A DNA stretch of 64,000 nt from Paguma larvata (taxonomy: Eukaryota > Chordata > Mammalia > Carnivora > Viverridae). A program made the position numbers and the translations under genes. Positions 18,330 through 29,285 of the stretch are shown here, one piece after another (the first letter of the stretch is position 1; each line of letters opens with the position of its first letter). The stretch spans positions 44,237,365 to 44,301,364 of the forward strand of contig CM057843.1 of assembly GCA_030068075.1 (NCBI GenBank), given 5' to 3'. The notes beneath the pieces are model-generated. The model worked only from the letters and a program-made list of their open reading frames with translations, made no database searches and had not been told where the DNA came from.

Positions 18330-19019
18330 TTCTGAACAAAAGTCAATACACTTGCAGATAAAAATGCTTTCATATATTCAGAGTTATCATGGCCCTTGGG
18401 CTACTGATTCATTTGCACGTCCAACAAGAGTTATGCTTTGTATTAAGACATATGGCCTAGATGACGGACGGGTACGACAGAGTATATATTCACCAGTTCA
18501 TAATGAGAACATCTGTGCTCACTCTCTAGCCCTATGAGGCTTACAAAACACAGTCAATATTCTCCAGAAGTAAACAGGTTTTCTGTTCCTAAACAGCAGG
18601 TCTGGCAAACCACCCATCTCATCATCCCCATAATCTGACATGATCGGGTGTGTTCAGGGTGGTATGGCCATAGACTCATCATCCCCCATAATCTCAGAAT
18701 GGTTCCCCAATAATTACTAACCTCTAACCCAACTTCCAAGATCCTAAAATTTTAAGACCTAACCCAGCCATGCAAGTTTAATCTTCTGGACCTAAAAGAA
18801 ATCAAGACTAAAAGAATCGCCTTTATCCAGGAAAGTTATTACAGAATACATGCTCCGTTGTACAAGCGTCAGATTTAAGATATTGACCATTTCAGCATCA
18901 ACACCAGTAAATTAATATCTGTGGAAAGAACTGCCAAAAATCTCTCCTGTAAAGACGGGCTCAAAATTCACGTTATTTATCTGGGCTTTTTTTTTTTTTG
19001 AGACCTCACACTCCCTGAA
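18330..19019. other. Intronic segment, nothing recognised
   Basis: CCCATCTCATCATCCCCATA and TAGACTCATCATCCCCCATA form an imperfect direct repeat near 18,612-18,692. No gene is seen. Confidence 0.45.
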
Positions 19020-19102
19020 GCCTTGCCTAACTCTCTAATGCTCAGTCCCTAGACTCTAGACGCCTTGCCTAACTCCCTAGTGCTCATTCCCTAGACACAC
19101 TG
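19020..19102 (+). repeat. Two-copy 42-bp tandem duplication
   Basis: GCCTTGCCTAACTCTCTAAT.. and GCCTTGCCTAACTCCCTAGT.., each ending near CCCTAGAC. Confidence 0.85.
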
Positions 19103-19109
19103 GAACTTA

Positions 19110-19472
19110 CTTCCTTCAATTCTTCAAAATAGCCATATTCTTTCCCTCCTCAGGACCTTCAGCTATGCCTTCCCTCCACCTAGCACAGTCTTTGGTCTGC
19201 CCCTCATCCCTTAGGTGTCAGCCTTACAAGTCAATTCCTTGGGGATATTCCCTCACTGCCCTGTTTCCCAATCAACCTGGGTTAGGCTTCCTATTAGCTG
19301 TTTCCACAGGTATTTAGAGCAAAACAGTAATTAATTATTGTTTAACGGATGTCCTCCCCACCACACCATAACTGTATGAGTGCAAGGGCTGAGTCAGTTT
19401 TGTTCACTGGCAAAGCACAAAGCTGGTCACACAGTAGGAGCTCAAAAATTCGTGGCAAATAAATGAGTAACA
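19110..19472 (+). mobile_element. L2 3' end
   Basis: It contains GACCTTCAGCTATGCCTTCC, GTATGAGTGCAAGGGCTGAG, TTTTGTTCACTGGCAAAGC and CAGTAGGAGCTCAAAAA, then ATAAATGAG. Confidence 0.75.
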
Positions 19473-19619
19473 GGGCTAAAAACACGTCAACTTTGACAAT
19501 TCTACTTATAATTTACCCAACAGATACAGTCACACATGCAAAGGGCCAAATGCATATGGTTACTTCCTAGAGCATAATTGGTAATAGCATAAAACTGGAG
19601 ATATTTAAAATGTCTACCG

Positions 19620-19838
19620 GGGGCACCTGGGTGGCTCAGGCTCAGTCAGTTAAGCGTCTGACTTTGGCTCGGATCGTGATCTCATGGTCTATGAGTTCGA
19701 GCCCCGTGCTGGGCTCTGTATGACAGCTCAGAGCCTGGAGCCTGCTTCGGATTCTATGTCTCCCCCCTCTCTCTGCCCCTCTCCTGCTCGCACTCTCTCT
19801 CTCAAAAATAAAAAAATAAAACATTAAAAAAATTTTTT
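19620..19838 (+). mobile_element. CAN-SINE
   Basis: AATGTCTACC before and AATGTCTACC after. The A box has a small duplication (GGCTCAGGCTCAGTCAG). Confidence 0.92.
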
Positions 19839-20135
19839 TAATGTCTACCAGTACATGGCAGATGCTAAATCTCTATTGCTTTTACGGAATGATTGCCAAA
19901 GTAAGTTTTTAAAAAGCGCAGATAGTACTAACAGTGTGCTACATTTGTTTAAAAGAAAATGCAAGAAATATATATTCATACTTTATATGTACATGTTATC
20001 TCTGGAGAGATCTTAAGAAACTGAGAACATGAGTTGCCCCTGGGAAGACAAACTGGGACTCATGAAGTACACAAGCATAAAAGAGAGACTATTCAATGTA
20101 CACTTTTTTTAACTTTTGAATTTTGAACCATGTGA

Positions 20136-20520
20136 ATGTATTATTTTTTTTAATGTTCATTTTGAGAGAAAGAAAGAGCATGTGCGTGTGCACACAAGGG
20201 AGGAGCAGAGAGCAAGGGAGGGGGAGGAGGAAGGAGAGGGAGGGAGAGGGAGGGAGAGGGAGGGAGAGGGAGGGAGAGGGAGGGAGGGAGAGGGAGGGAG
20301 AGGGAGGGAGGAGAGGGAGAGGGAGGGAGAGGGGAGGGAGAGGGAGAGGGAGAGAGAGAGAGAGAGGGAGGGAGGGGGAGGGAGAGGGGGGAGGGGGAGA
20401 GGGGGGGAGAGGGAAATTCCAAGCAGGCTCCACATGGATCTCTCTCCCTTGCTCTCTGCCCCTCCCCTGCTCATGCTCTCTTTCCCTCAAAATCAATAAA
20501 TAAACTTTTAAATAAAAAAA
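20136..20520. mobile_element. Chimeric tail-to-tail CAN-SINE with purine expansion
   Basis: A reversed SINE tail and body (TTTTTTTTAATGTTCATTTT.. to TTCCAAGCAGGCTCCACATG) switches at about 20,430 to a forward SINE body and tail (TCTCTGCCCCTCCCCTGCTC .. ATAAATAAAC). No head is present in either half. The purine tract at 20,205-20,412 is in the first half. Confidence 0.75.
20205..20412. repeat. (GGGAGA)n polypurine tract
   Basis: About 200 bases, nearly pure purine on plus, of GGGAGA, GGGA and GA units, in a chimeric SINE. Confidence 0.95.
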
Positions 20521-20524
20521 TAAA

Positions 20525-20608
20525 TAGTTGGAGGAACATGCAACTCTTGATCTCAGGATTGTGAGTTCAACTCCCACGTTGGGTATAGAGATTACTAAAA
20601 AATAAAAT
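20525..20608 (+). mobile_element. Older short CAN-SINE variant
   Basis: GAACATGCAACTCTTGATCT and CACGTTGGGTATAGAGATT; the 5' end is missing. Confidence 0.82.
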
Positions 20609-20717
20609 GGGGCGCCTTGGTGACTCAGTCAGTTAAGCGCCTGCCTCTTGATCTCAGCTCAGGTCTTAATCTCAGGTTCATGAGTTCAAGGCCTGCATTG
20701 GGCTCCACGCTGGGCAT
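20609..20717 (+). mobile_element. CAN-SINE, 3' truncated
   Basis: GGGGCGCCTTGGTGACTCAG to about GCTCCACGCTGGGCATGA, then interrupted by the next copy. Confidence 0.82.
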
Positions 20718-20945
20718 GAAGCCTGGGTGGCTCAGTTGGTTGGACGGCCAACTTCGGCTCAGGTCATGATCTCACAGTCTGTGAGTTCGAGCCCCATGTC
20801 GGGCTCTGTGCTGACAGCTCAGAGCCTGGAGCCTGCTTCGGATTCTGTATCTCCCTCTCTCTCTGCCCTTCCCCTGCTCATACTCTGTCTCTATGTCTCT
20901 CAAAATAAATAAACGTTAAAAAAAAATTTTTTTTAAATAAAAAAA
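20718..20945 (+). mobile_element. CAN-SINE
   Basis: Near-consensus body and tail; the first bases are merged with the previous copy (AAGCCTGGGTGGCTCAG). Confidence 0.88.
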
Positions 20946-21159
20946 ACAGCTAAATAAAAATAAATAAAAACTTATAAATAAATAAAATTTGCTAAGACAG
21001 TCCTACCTTATTTCTAAGACAGTGATGGGGTTTAAATGACTTGATGACAAATATCCTGCCTGCCAGCTAAGCACTAGGAGGGGGCAAAGTGAAAAGAAAG
21101 ACAACTCACTTATCCACAAATCTCAGACAGCCTGCTCCATACTAGATTGTACTACTCTA

Positions 21160-21375
21160 TTATTTTTTGACGTTTATTTTTGAGAGAGAGACAGAGTGTG
21201 AGCAGGGGAGGGGCAGAGAGAGAGGGAGACACAGAATCCTAAGCAAACTCCAGGCTCTGAGCTGGCAGTACAGAGCCCAACGTGGGACTTGAACCCACAA
21301 CTCTGAGATCATGATTTGAGCCAAACTCTGAAGCTTAACCAACTAAGCCACCCAGGCAGCCACCCAGGCACCCCT
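21160..21375 (-). mobile_element. CAN-SINE with head duplication
   Basis: The reversed head CCACCCAGGCA occurs twice in a row (GCCACCCAGGCAGCCACCCA), a small local duplication. Confidence 0.88.
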
Positions 21376-21379
21376 AGTT

Positions 21380-22335
21380 GGACCGCTTTAGAAGAAAACT
21401 CCATCTTTTTTTACAACTAATTGTCCCAATCCAGACCTATGGCGAATGTTTTCATAGTCAGAAGGGATTATTGGGAGAAAAAAGGGATTACTGAATTCAG
21501 CAGTTTTATAAGCTTAGAAAGTAGGTCGATGCATTTGTACAGAAGAAATATCATAAATACTGACTAAAAACAAAATATTCTCACCAAAGGGCCCTGAAAT
21601 CTAAATGGAGCTTAATCTGAATCCACAAAGTTCAAAAAACGAAAAAACTTTTGAAAACTAGTTAAAAATGGTGAGGAAATCTATATACATTCCTTAGATA
21701 AACAGATGTGCCAAACTTTAAGACATTCTTCAGTAAAGAAATATCTGAGACAAGATTAAACACAACTCCAATAATCCTGTTTGTTACCACAATCAAAGCC
21801 CTGGAACAGAGTCAAAACCTTTGAATCTGAACCTGTTAGTTTCCCAAACCTGCGTATCAGAAACATTATACTCTGGACTAACGATAGCAGGAGGAACTTG
21901 AATCCAGGGCCACCAAAGAAAGGATTTCTTTTGGGGATTATCTCCAATGTTACAAGGGCCATTGCCATCACTGCAAGAAACTATCTTCATAATCCATCCC
22001 AAGACCTACAGGAGACATACTTATCTTCAAGTATTTATCCCCTGAAAAAGAAAATGATATTTACTAAGTAGAACACGCTGAAAGGGCATTTACTAAGTAG
22101 AACAAAGTACTCTGTATAGCCATTCTAAATTGACATAACTTTGCCATGTTACATGGCAAGTAAGAAGCCAATCCCTGGCTTTCTTGATCATTTCTTTGCC
22201 TCCAAAAGCTCTTTCTGCATGTTAAGTCAAAATCTTGAGATCCAAGACTGACAAAGACACCAGCAAATGAATCACCAGGTTTCCCTACCAACATTGTTTT
22301 TCTCCATAAAGTTCTACTCCATTTTAAAATGCCCC
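21380..22335. other. Intronic segment, nothing recognised
   Basis: GGCATTTACTAAGTAGAACA repeats an upstream ATTTACTAAGTAGAACACG near 22,060-22,105. Otherwise unique-looking. Confidence 0.45.
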
Positions 22336-22340
22336 TCTTT

Positions 22341-22508
22341 AGGGCGCCTGAGTGGCTCAGTGGGTTAAGTGTCCGACTTTGGCTCAGGTCATGATCTCAC
22401 AACTGTGAGTTGAGCCCCCATATCGGGCTCTGTGCTGACAGCTCAGAGCCTGAAGCCTCTCTCTCTCTCTCTCTCTCAAAAAAAATAAACATTAAAAATA
22501 AAAGTTTT
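22341..22508 (+). mobile_element. CAN-SINE, internally deleted
   Basis: GGGCGCCTGAGTGGCTCAG head; about 40 bases are lost between TGAAGCC and the CT run. Confidence 0.88.
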
Positions 22509-22509
22509 T

Positions 22510-23685
22510 AATACTTCTCTATAATAATACCAAGAAGTGCTCATGAATTTAGCCTGTGGTTCCCTGGACTAAAAAAGCTTGAGAGGAAGAGAGGAGCAAA
22601 AAAAAAAAAAAAAAAAAGTAGGAAATTCTCTCTCTCTCTCTTCAGTGCTCTGGACTTTGAAAGCTAGGCAGAGGCAATGATTCTGCATTTAATCAGCAGA
22701 TGAATAAGAAACAGGTTTGAATTTAGAAGGAGCATAAAGGAGTGCAAGAACACTCCATAAAGAGTACTGCCTCCATTTCCTTGCAGAGCAGCTCTCGGGA
22801 CCTGCCAATGAACCTCATTTTGACAAGGAACACCCCATCTACTCTAATCCGGGGCATATCCCTCAAGAGACAGTCAGTCAACCGGAACTCTGCCAACTTC
22901 TGCTCAGGAGTTGTGTGGAGCACAGTAGCAACAAGAGCCTACTTTCAGAAGGAGATCAACAATCACACTCGAGAAGAAAAGAAGTTATTTGGCAAAGGGA
23001 AGCATGCTGCCAAAATGTTAGTCACAGCTTAACGTCCCAGTTTGTGTCTCTGCAACTATTCTCTGCTCTGACAGAGTCCATTCTCTGGCCCAGAAAACCC
23101 AGCTCAGCTACCGTCACCCTCCCCATTTAAAGCAGTCAAGAATTCTTTCATTTTCGAGGTATCAAACTGTGACACAGACAACATGTCCACCAGAGACTAA
23201 AAAGGATGGGGGAAAAAATGTGTTATTTGCCATTTTCCACCTAGGACTGGCTCAAGTAGAGCAAGGGAAAAACGTGACAGGAGAGGAAAAATGGAAAATC
23301 ATTATGTTGAAGAGCAGGCTAAAAGCCTGCCCAGAGCTCTGAGCTCCCATAACTTATTTCCAAACCCTCTAAAAAACAAACCAAAGAGACATCCTGTGGT
23401 TGAAATAACAGCAAAGTATCAAGCAGGTTTTTGCTCCCAACTAAGTATATACTATACACTTCATAGCCTGAAGGTCTTCTTGCTCTCGCTGGGGTAAGAA
23501 GACTACAGTTTGCCTGAAAACAGCCTGAGCAAGAAATCCAAGATTTTCAGATTCATTTCAGAGCAACGGGAAAACAGACACGAGCACGCCAGGTCACTCT
23601 CCCCATCTAAGAAGAGGTCAAGAAAGAAAAGCCGACAATTTTCTCTTCCACAGGAACAGAACTCCTCTCTTCCCTTCTTTTTTTT
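22510..23685. other. Intronic segment, relatively GC-balanced and SINE-free
   Basis: 1.2 kb of unique-looking DNA with open frames on both strands at 22,723-23,032 but no recognisable protein or splice context. It could be a conserved intronic enhancer, which is speculation. Confidence 0.4.
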
Positions 23686-23688
23686 TTC

Positions 23689-23907
23689 AAAAAAATTTTT
23701 TTAACGTTTATTTATTTTTGAGAGACATAGAGACAGAGTGTGAACAGGGGAAGGGCAGAGAGAGAGAGGGAGACAAAGAATCTGAAGCAGGCTCCAGGCT
23801 CTGAGCTGTCAGCACAGAGCCTGACGCGGGGCTCAAACTCATGAACCATGGGATCATGACCTGAGCTGACGTCGGCCACTTAACCGACTGAGCCACCCAG
23901 GCGCCCC
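23689..23907 (-). mobile_element. CAN-SINE with 15-bp target duplication
   Basis: CTCTCTTCCCTTCTT lies before (about 23,667-23,681) and after (about 23,907-23,921) a near-consensus reversed copy. Confidence 0.93.
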
Positions 23908-23924
23908 TCTCTTCCCTTCTTAAA

Positions 23925-24745
23925 AGCCACCAGGAAAACCTGAAAACTCCACTGTTCTCAACACATTCCACCTTGCCCTGCATTTCACCTTTGTGCTGAC
24001 ATCACGTAACTAATCGGCAGCAACTAAAGCAAACATTACTGATATCAAGTATGAGGCAGATTTGGAAACTGCCCCCTCTTAGGCAAATCCAAGTCAGACC
24101 TCAGAAATGCCAAGACTTTCAGGAACACTTCTCCTAAGCTAAATTAAATAAGTTCACCTATGGGCAAAGCGTTTAGAATAGTATGCCCAAAGAAAAAGTT
24201 GAAATAGACAAGATTTCAAAGCATTAACAATAAAGAAGCTAAAACTGTCCACAAGCACACTCCTCTCCACCAACTGGCAATGGGGCCAGACTGCCTGGAC
24301 CACAGCAAAAGGCTCAACTAAATAAAATACTATTTATCATCAAATTCTCAGAGTTCATTGAGGAAAGTCAGTGTTTGTCAAGAGTAAAATAAAACACTGC
24401 ATTCTCTCACATTCTTCAACTAACCTCATTCAACCCAAGCTCTAACTTCCCTATCTCCATCTTGATGGTAGCCAATACAATGTAACACAATAATATGAAA
24501 TTTGGGGCTACTAAAAGTTGACTTTGAAAACAATTAAAAACTTGGACATGTATCAAATCAAAACCAACTATATTCCCTGGCACAACAAATGCGGAAAACC
24601 AACTATTCCCTGGCATAACAAATGCAGCAAGGCTGAGAGGAAGAAACTGAGAAAACAGGTCTTCTAAATACCAATATCTCAATCTTGTTTTCAGAGATCA
24701 CTTCTTTGCAACCACTTTTTAAAGTGGGGGCGACCCCCCCAGTTA
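23925..24745. other. Intronic segment, only a 34-bp duplication
   Basis: Nothing coding was recognised. Confidence 0.45.
24552..24626 (+). repeat. Two-copy ~34-bp tandem duplication
   Basis: CAACTATATTCCCTGGCACA.. and CAACTATTCCCTGGCATAAC.., both followed by AACAAATGC or ACAAATGC. Confidence 0.8.
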
Positions 24746-24746
24746 G

Positions 24747-24938
24747 GGGGGCGCCTGGGTGGCTCAGGTCATGATCTCACGTTGTGCGTTTGAGCCCCAC
24801 GTCAGATTCTGTGCAGACAGCTCAGAGCCTGGAGCCTGCTTTGGATTCTGTGTCTCCCTCTCTCTCTGTCCCCTCCCACTCATGCTTTGTCTCTCAAAAA
24901 TTAATAAATGTTAAAAAAAAATTTTTTTTAAGTAAAAA
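24747..24938 (+). mobile_element. CAN-SINE, head deleted in the middle
   Basis: GGGTGGCTCAGGTCATGATC: the bases between the A box and CAGGTCATG are missing. CCCAGTTAGGGG occurs before this copy and again before the next. Confidence 0.88.
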
Positions 24939-24956
24939 AGAAGAAAGATCCCAGTT

Positions 24957-25150
24957 AGGGGTACCTGGGTGGCTCAGTGGGTTAAGCATCTGACCCTTGA
25001 TTTTGGCTCAGGTCAAGATCTCACGGTTGGTGAGTTCGAGCCCTGCGTTGGGCTCTGGGACGACAGAGAGGAGCCTGCTTGGGATTCTCTCTCCCTCTCT
25101 CTGCCCCTCCTCCCCCTCGAAATAAATAAGTAAACTTAAAAAAAAAAAGT
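24957..25150 (+). mobile_element. CAN-SINE
   Basis: ACCTGGGTGGCTCAGTGGGT head and ACCCTTGATTTTGGCTCAGG variant body, with a short CT block. Confidence 0.9.
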
Positions 25151-25154
25151 CCCA

Positions 25155-26200
25155 TTTGGTTAACACAATCTTCCAGAGGCAGAGAGGAACCAAACCTGTC
25201 TTTCAAAGGGAAAAAAACCGAAGACAGTTTCAGAATTCGCCTCAAAGTTACTTAGTAAATCCATAGGTATGCTAGAACAGTCCTTATTCCCTGAGGTTTT
25301 CTTTTGGTTTGTAAGAAGAGGTAAAAGTCACCAAAAACATTCCGAAAATCATTCAGAAAACAATGAAGCAAAAATAGCACCATGAAAAAGGAGGTAGATC
25401 CTGGGGGAGCCCAAAGCAGTAATAGATTATTCAATCCCTTTAAAAATACAAACTCCGGGACACGCCAGCTTCTTCCAGCTCCTCACCCGAGCGTTCTTTT
25501 AATAATTTTCCTTCCTGATCAGTAACTCACCACCAGACACTGCCCACGTCTAACACTTTAAAATTTCCGTCTTCCCTCACTTCACGCCACTCCAATCTGA
25601 ACCCTCAACTCTAGGTTGCTCCCATGCGCAACTCAGCACTTCTCGATACAACCTTTAACTCAACTCTGATTCTTTCTCAACCAATGCTCTCAAGATTCCG
25701 TCTAGTGTAAGCAGTTTCCCGAATCATCCTGAGCCACTGGTTTTCACTCAACTCAATCCCTAAAATGTCACACAGTTGCCTCCTCACTCAGAGCATCCTG
25801 TTAATTACCTGTTCACAACAGGTCCTCCCTCCCCATCTCCCTTTTGGCGCATGGTTACTTGTTCCCTCACTCCCGCTGCCGTCTTACTTACCTTATCCAA
25901 CCCTTCAGGATCCCTTATTTCCTGTCTCTCAGTAACCTTCCTTCCCATTTTCAGTCAGCGCTCGCCCTATACCAATTCCCGACCACTCCTCCCTACTTAG
26001 ATTGCCCACGCCCCGCTCCAAGCTCTTCAGATCCAGCCCCCCGTTCCACTCACCCCCAGACCCCCGCCCCCAGGACCCCTCTCTCCCTCAGGCCCCTCCC
26101 CCAATGTCCTCTCTCTCCCTCTCCTCTCCAAGCCCCGCCCCAATGCCCCCCTCCAATGCCCCCCTCCCTCCCACTCAGGTCCGCAGGTCATCTCAGCGAC
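25155..26200. other. Start of WIPF2 intron 1, C/T-rich
   Basis: SINE-free, strongly pyrimidine-rich on plus (25,980-26,180), next to the CpG promoter. No second exon was recognised. Confidence 0.5.
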
Positions 26201-26204
26201 GTAC

Positions 26205-26520
26205 CCAGCCTACTCGGCCTCTTTCCGACCGGGCCGCAGCTGTCCCGGGAGCGAATCCTCAGCCACCTCCGCTCCGGCTTCGTCCCGTCCAGCTAGCTCC
26301 CCGGCAAGCTCCCTCTCTCGCCGCCGCCGCCCCTTTTGCCAACCCGGAAATGGATCTGCTCCCACCGTCCCCAGCGTCCGCGAACAAAATGGAGGCGGGG
26401 GAAAGAGGAGGAGGGAGCAGGGAGCGAAAAGCCACTACACGCACGCGCTATGAGAAAGCCCGCCCCCTGCCGGCGCACGTAAAGGTGGAAGCGTTAGGGT
26501 AGCCGCCATCTTGGGAAGGT
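26205..26520 (-). promoter_or_regulatory. WIPF2: CpG-rich promoter and probable non-coding exon 1 of WIPF2
   Basis: A GC- and CpG-rich block contains a perfect YY1 site (GCCGCCATCTTG on plus, 26,502-26,513) and a second YY1-like AAAATGGAGGC near 26,387. On the minus strand it ends in a good donor, CTGG then GTACGT, at 26,205/26,204. No long conserved protein is encoded, fitting a 5'UTR exon. The gene call rests on synteny. A different transcript starting here cannot be excluded. Confidence 0.6.
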
Positions 26521-26545
26521 CGTGAGAATTCCGCCTGCCTTAAAG

Positions 26546-26706
26546 CAGGGTTTGCAACTTTGGCAATTGGGATCATCTGCGAAGACTGAAGCAGAGAGTG
26601 AAGCCCAGAGATTCTGATTTAATTGGTCCGGGGTAGGTCCTAGGCATCGAGACTTTTAAATGGCGTAGGTGACTCTAACATGTTACCGAGGTGGAGAACC
26701 ATTGAG
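26546..26706. mobile_element. MER20-type DNA transposon beside the WIPF2 promoter
   Basis: The core AGATTCTGATTTAATTGGTC then GGGGTAGGTCCTAGGCATC matches MER20. Degraded ends are GCAGGGTTTGCAAC and GGAGAACCATTGAG. Confidence 0.75.
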
Positions 26707-26855
26707 CTACAGTCTTGAACATAGCTTTTTCATTTTTATTTTACCGCGCGCGCACATACACACACACACCTACCCCGTCAATGTCCTTCCCTAATTTCAA
26801 ATCAATGAAGAACCCGCCTCATTTAACCTTGCAGGGGCCAAGTAGTCTAGCTCCT

Positions 26856-26869
26856 GTTGTCATAGCAAC
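26856..26869. promoter_or_regulatory. RFX X-box palindrome upstream of WIPF2
   Basis: GTTGTCATAGCAAC, a perfect palindrome except its centre, about 350 bases upstream of the CpG promoter. Confidence 0.5.
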
Positions 26870-27214
26870 AGAGAGGCAAGCCCCTGGTAACAAAGTCATC
26901 CTTAACGTCATCTTAGCCACCTGACCTGAACACCCGTGAACACGTGTCTCTTCCGCGGGCCGGGGGTTCCCTAGTTTCCGGGGCTGGAGGATGGCGCTGC
27001 AGACTCCTCCAGCTGCCTGGGTGGGGGAGAGGAATCCTGTGCCCTCCGTGATGGAGCTGCCGTTAACTCCTTCACAGCTGAGTTAAGAATCTCTCCTTAG
27101 TCCACTCACAAAAGCTCTTTTCTACTATAGCTAACCCCATTGCCTTATATCCTCAAAATGCTCTTTGCATCTCTCTGGCATCTTTCCTTGAGTTGAATGC
27201 AAAGTAAGGGAATA

Positions 27215-27385
27215 GGATTGAGACTTAGTTCCCACTACTTACTAGTTCTCTGCTCTTGGGCTTCAACTACCCTATCTGTAAAATGGGACTAATAGTGCTT
27301 GTCTCGACTGTTTCATAGAGTTGTTAGAAGGCTCAAATCAAGTCATGAATGGGAAAGCATGTGATAAATCGTGAATTGTTATTAT
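27215..27385. repeat. MIR
   Basis: It contains CTACCCTATCTGTAAAATGG and TCATAGAGTTGTTAGAAGGC, the MIR core. Confidence 0.75.
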
Positions 27386-27434
27386 TTTTGTTTTCCCTCT
27401 GTTCCCCCGTGAGTAGTGCTGGGTAGCACCCACT

Positions 27435-27800
27435 AGTCAATGTCACAGCATTCATTGAGAACCTGCTGTGGGCTAGGCACCACGAGATGGTTACGGAGAT
27501 GACTAAGAGCCTCCGTTCTCAGGGAACTCACTGTGTGGTAGGCAGTTGGGCACGTAAACAGCTAGCTGAGATACAAGTCAGCGTGTTAATTAGTGCCATG
27601 GGGACATACGTGCTGTGAGAGGTCAGACAGGGAGTGATTAACTCCTGCTAAAGAATGGGAGAAGGTTTCGTAAATGGTTTTGAACTCGGCCTTGAAGGAT
27701 GAGTAGAATTTTATTACTAGCCAGAGAAGGCAGGGTACACATTCCAGGCATAGGGATCAGTGGGTGCAAAGCTAAAGATTTTCAGGAATGTGGTCCTGTG
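27435..27800 (-). mobile_element. L2, antisense
   Basis: It starts ATTCATTGAGAACCTGCTGT and GGGCTAGGCAC, then GGAACTCACTGTGTGGTAGG, and TTGAAGGATGAGTAGAAT, ending with ACATTCCAGGCATAGGG, the antisense L2 order. Confidence 0.7.
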
Positions 27801-27879
27801 CGTCTGAAGGTGGGGTGATTGGGTCAGGGAGATGGTAGACCCAAAGTCCCAGTTTTTCAACTTCATGTCCATTCTGTCT

Positions 27880-28070
27880 CCTCCTTGCTCATCATATACA
27901 GCGGGGACCTGCTTTCTATCACTGCAGCGCACCAAGTGGCTCCTCCAGGCCTTTGCACTGCCTCTACTCTGCCGCTTCCGCATTTTTCAAGCCTTAATTC
28001 AAATGCCCCCTCCTCAGAGGCATTCCCTGCCCACTGTAGCTAATGTGAGCCCCCTCCCCCCCCCCACCGC
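27880..28070 (+). mobile_element. L2 3' fragment
   Basis: It contains CCTCCAGGCCTTTGCACTGC, TTCAAATGCCCCCTCCTCAG and AGGCATTCCCTGCCC. Confidence 0.65.
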
Positions 28071-28354
28071 ATTCTCTATAACATCACTCTATGATGAGGG
28101 CAGCCACTGGGGTGGAGTACAGAGACATCTCACCTGGGGTACGAGGCATGGGCTTCATGAAGAAAGTAACCTCCAAGTGAGGCCTGATGGGAACATAAGA
28201 ACTGGGCAGGTCTAGGAGAGAGAAAACATTCCAGAGCGGAGGGAGAATATGTACAAAAAAAGAATCAGGGCACATTCCAAAAACCCAAAACATTTTGATG
28301 TGGTGAGAGCTAGAACTTGGAAAAAGGCAAGAAATTAGGTCGAAGAAGTCATCC

Positions 28355-28570
28355 TAACATCTGACATTTCTTAACATCATGTTACCATGTAACGCTGGCA
28401 TAACTTCACATGTCATAGCTCATTTAATCTTCACAATAACTTTCTGAGATAGGTATTATTACCTCCATTTTACAAATGAAGAAGCAGACACAGCAGGAGT
28501 AACCATCCTGCCTAAAGCCCCATATGTACCAAATAGAACTGGCTCCAGAGTCTGTGCTGTTAATGCCCAT
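28355..28570. repeat. MIR
   Basis: It contains CATAGCTCATTTAATCTTCA, AGATAGGTATTATTACCTCC, ATTTTACAAATGAAG and GCTCCAGAGTCTGTGCTGTT. Confidence 0.8.
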
Positions 28571-28589
28571 ACCGAGTGACCTTGCATTG

Positions 28590-28813
28590 TCATTTAAAAA
28601 AAAATTTTAATGCTTATTTATTTTTGAGACAGAGAGAGACAGAGTGTGAGCAGGGGAGGGGCAGAGAGAGAGAGGGAGACACAGAATCCGAAGCAGGCTC
28701 CAGGTTCTGAGCTGTCAGCATAGAGCCCAATGCGGGGGTTGAACCCACAAACTGTGAGATCATGACCAGAACCGAAGTCGGATGCTTAACCGGCTGAGCC
28801 ACCCAGGCGCCCT
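28590..28813 (-). mobile_element. CAN-SINE
   Basis: Near-consensus reversed copy; TTGTCATTT before and CTGTCATTT after. Confidence 0.92.
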
Positions 28814-28817
28814 GTCA

Positions 28818-29046
28818 TTTTTAAAAAATGTTTATTTTATTTATTCTGAGAGAGAGAGAGAACATGCACACAAGTGAGCGTACATGAGCAGGGAAAAGGC
28901 AGAGAGAGAAAAGGAGGGAGAGAATCCCACGCAGGCTCCACACTCCCAGCTCAGGTCTCGACGTGGGGCTCGAACCCACGAACTGTGAGATCATGACCTG
29001 AGCCGAAATCAAGAGCCTTAACTGACAGAACCACCCAGGCACCCCT
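28818..29046 (-). mobile_element. CAN-SINE
   Basis: Reversed copy abutting the previous one; body has GAGAACATGCACACAAGTG. Confidence 0.9.
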
Positions 29047-29285
29047 GCATGGCCATTTATGATGTGATTTCCCAAAAATGGTGAAAGACTTTTGGTAAAG
29101 TTTTGAAAACACAAAACAACACGATAAATGTATTCATTAAAAAAGCAGGTTATATTAAGTTTGTGCAAAAGTATCTCATGTTTGTAATTTCCTTTTTTGA
29201 TAAATATGACAGGCCAAGCACCTGGGAGACCTTCTGTCAAAAAACAATAAAAAATCCTGGATAGAAAAATATTGAAAAACATCTT

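Larger units (their letters stand above)
14001..26204 (-). other. WIPF2: Probable WIPF2 intron 1 (partial)
   Basis: Assigned from position: it lies downstream, on the minus strand, of the CpG-rich exon that follows RAPGEFL1, as WIPF2 does in mammals. WIPF2 coding sequence (Pro-rich, WH2 domain) was searched for and is absent, which fits the very long first intron of the family. The segment is mostly SINEs and L1/L2 remnants. Confidence 0.6.

Noticed and set aside
26002..26502. 166-residue frame on plus at the WIPF2 promoter
   Set aside because: Pro/Arg-rich translation of a CpG-rich promoter, antisense to the probable exon 1; no recognisable protein.
26992..27090. Short plus-strand frame starting MALQTPPAAWVG
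   Set aside because: It stops after about 32 codons, and no splice context or known protein was recognised.
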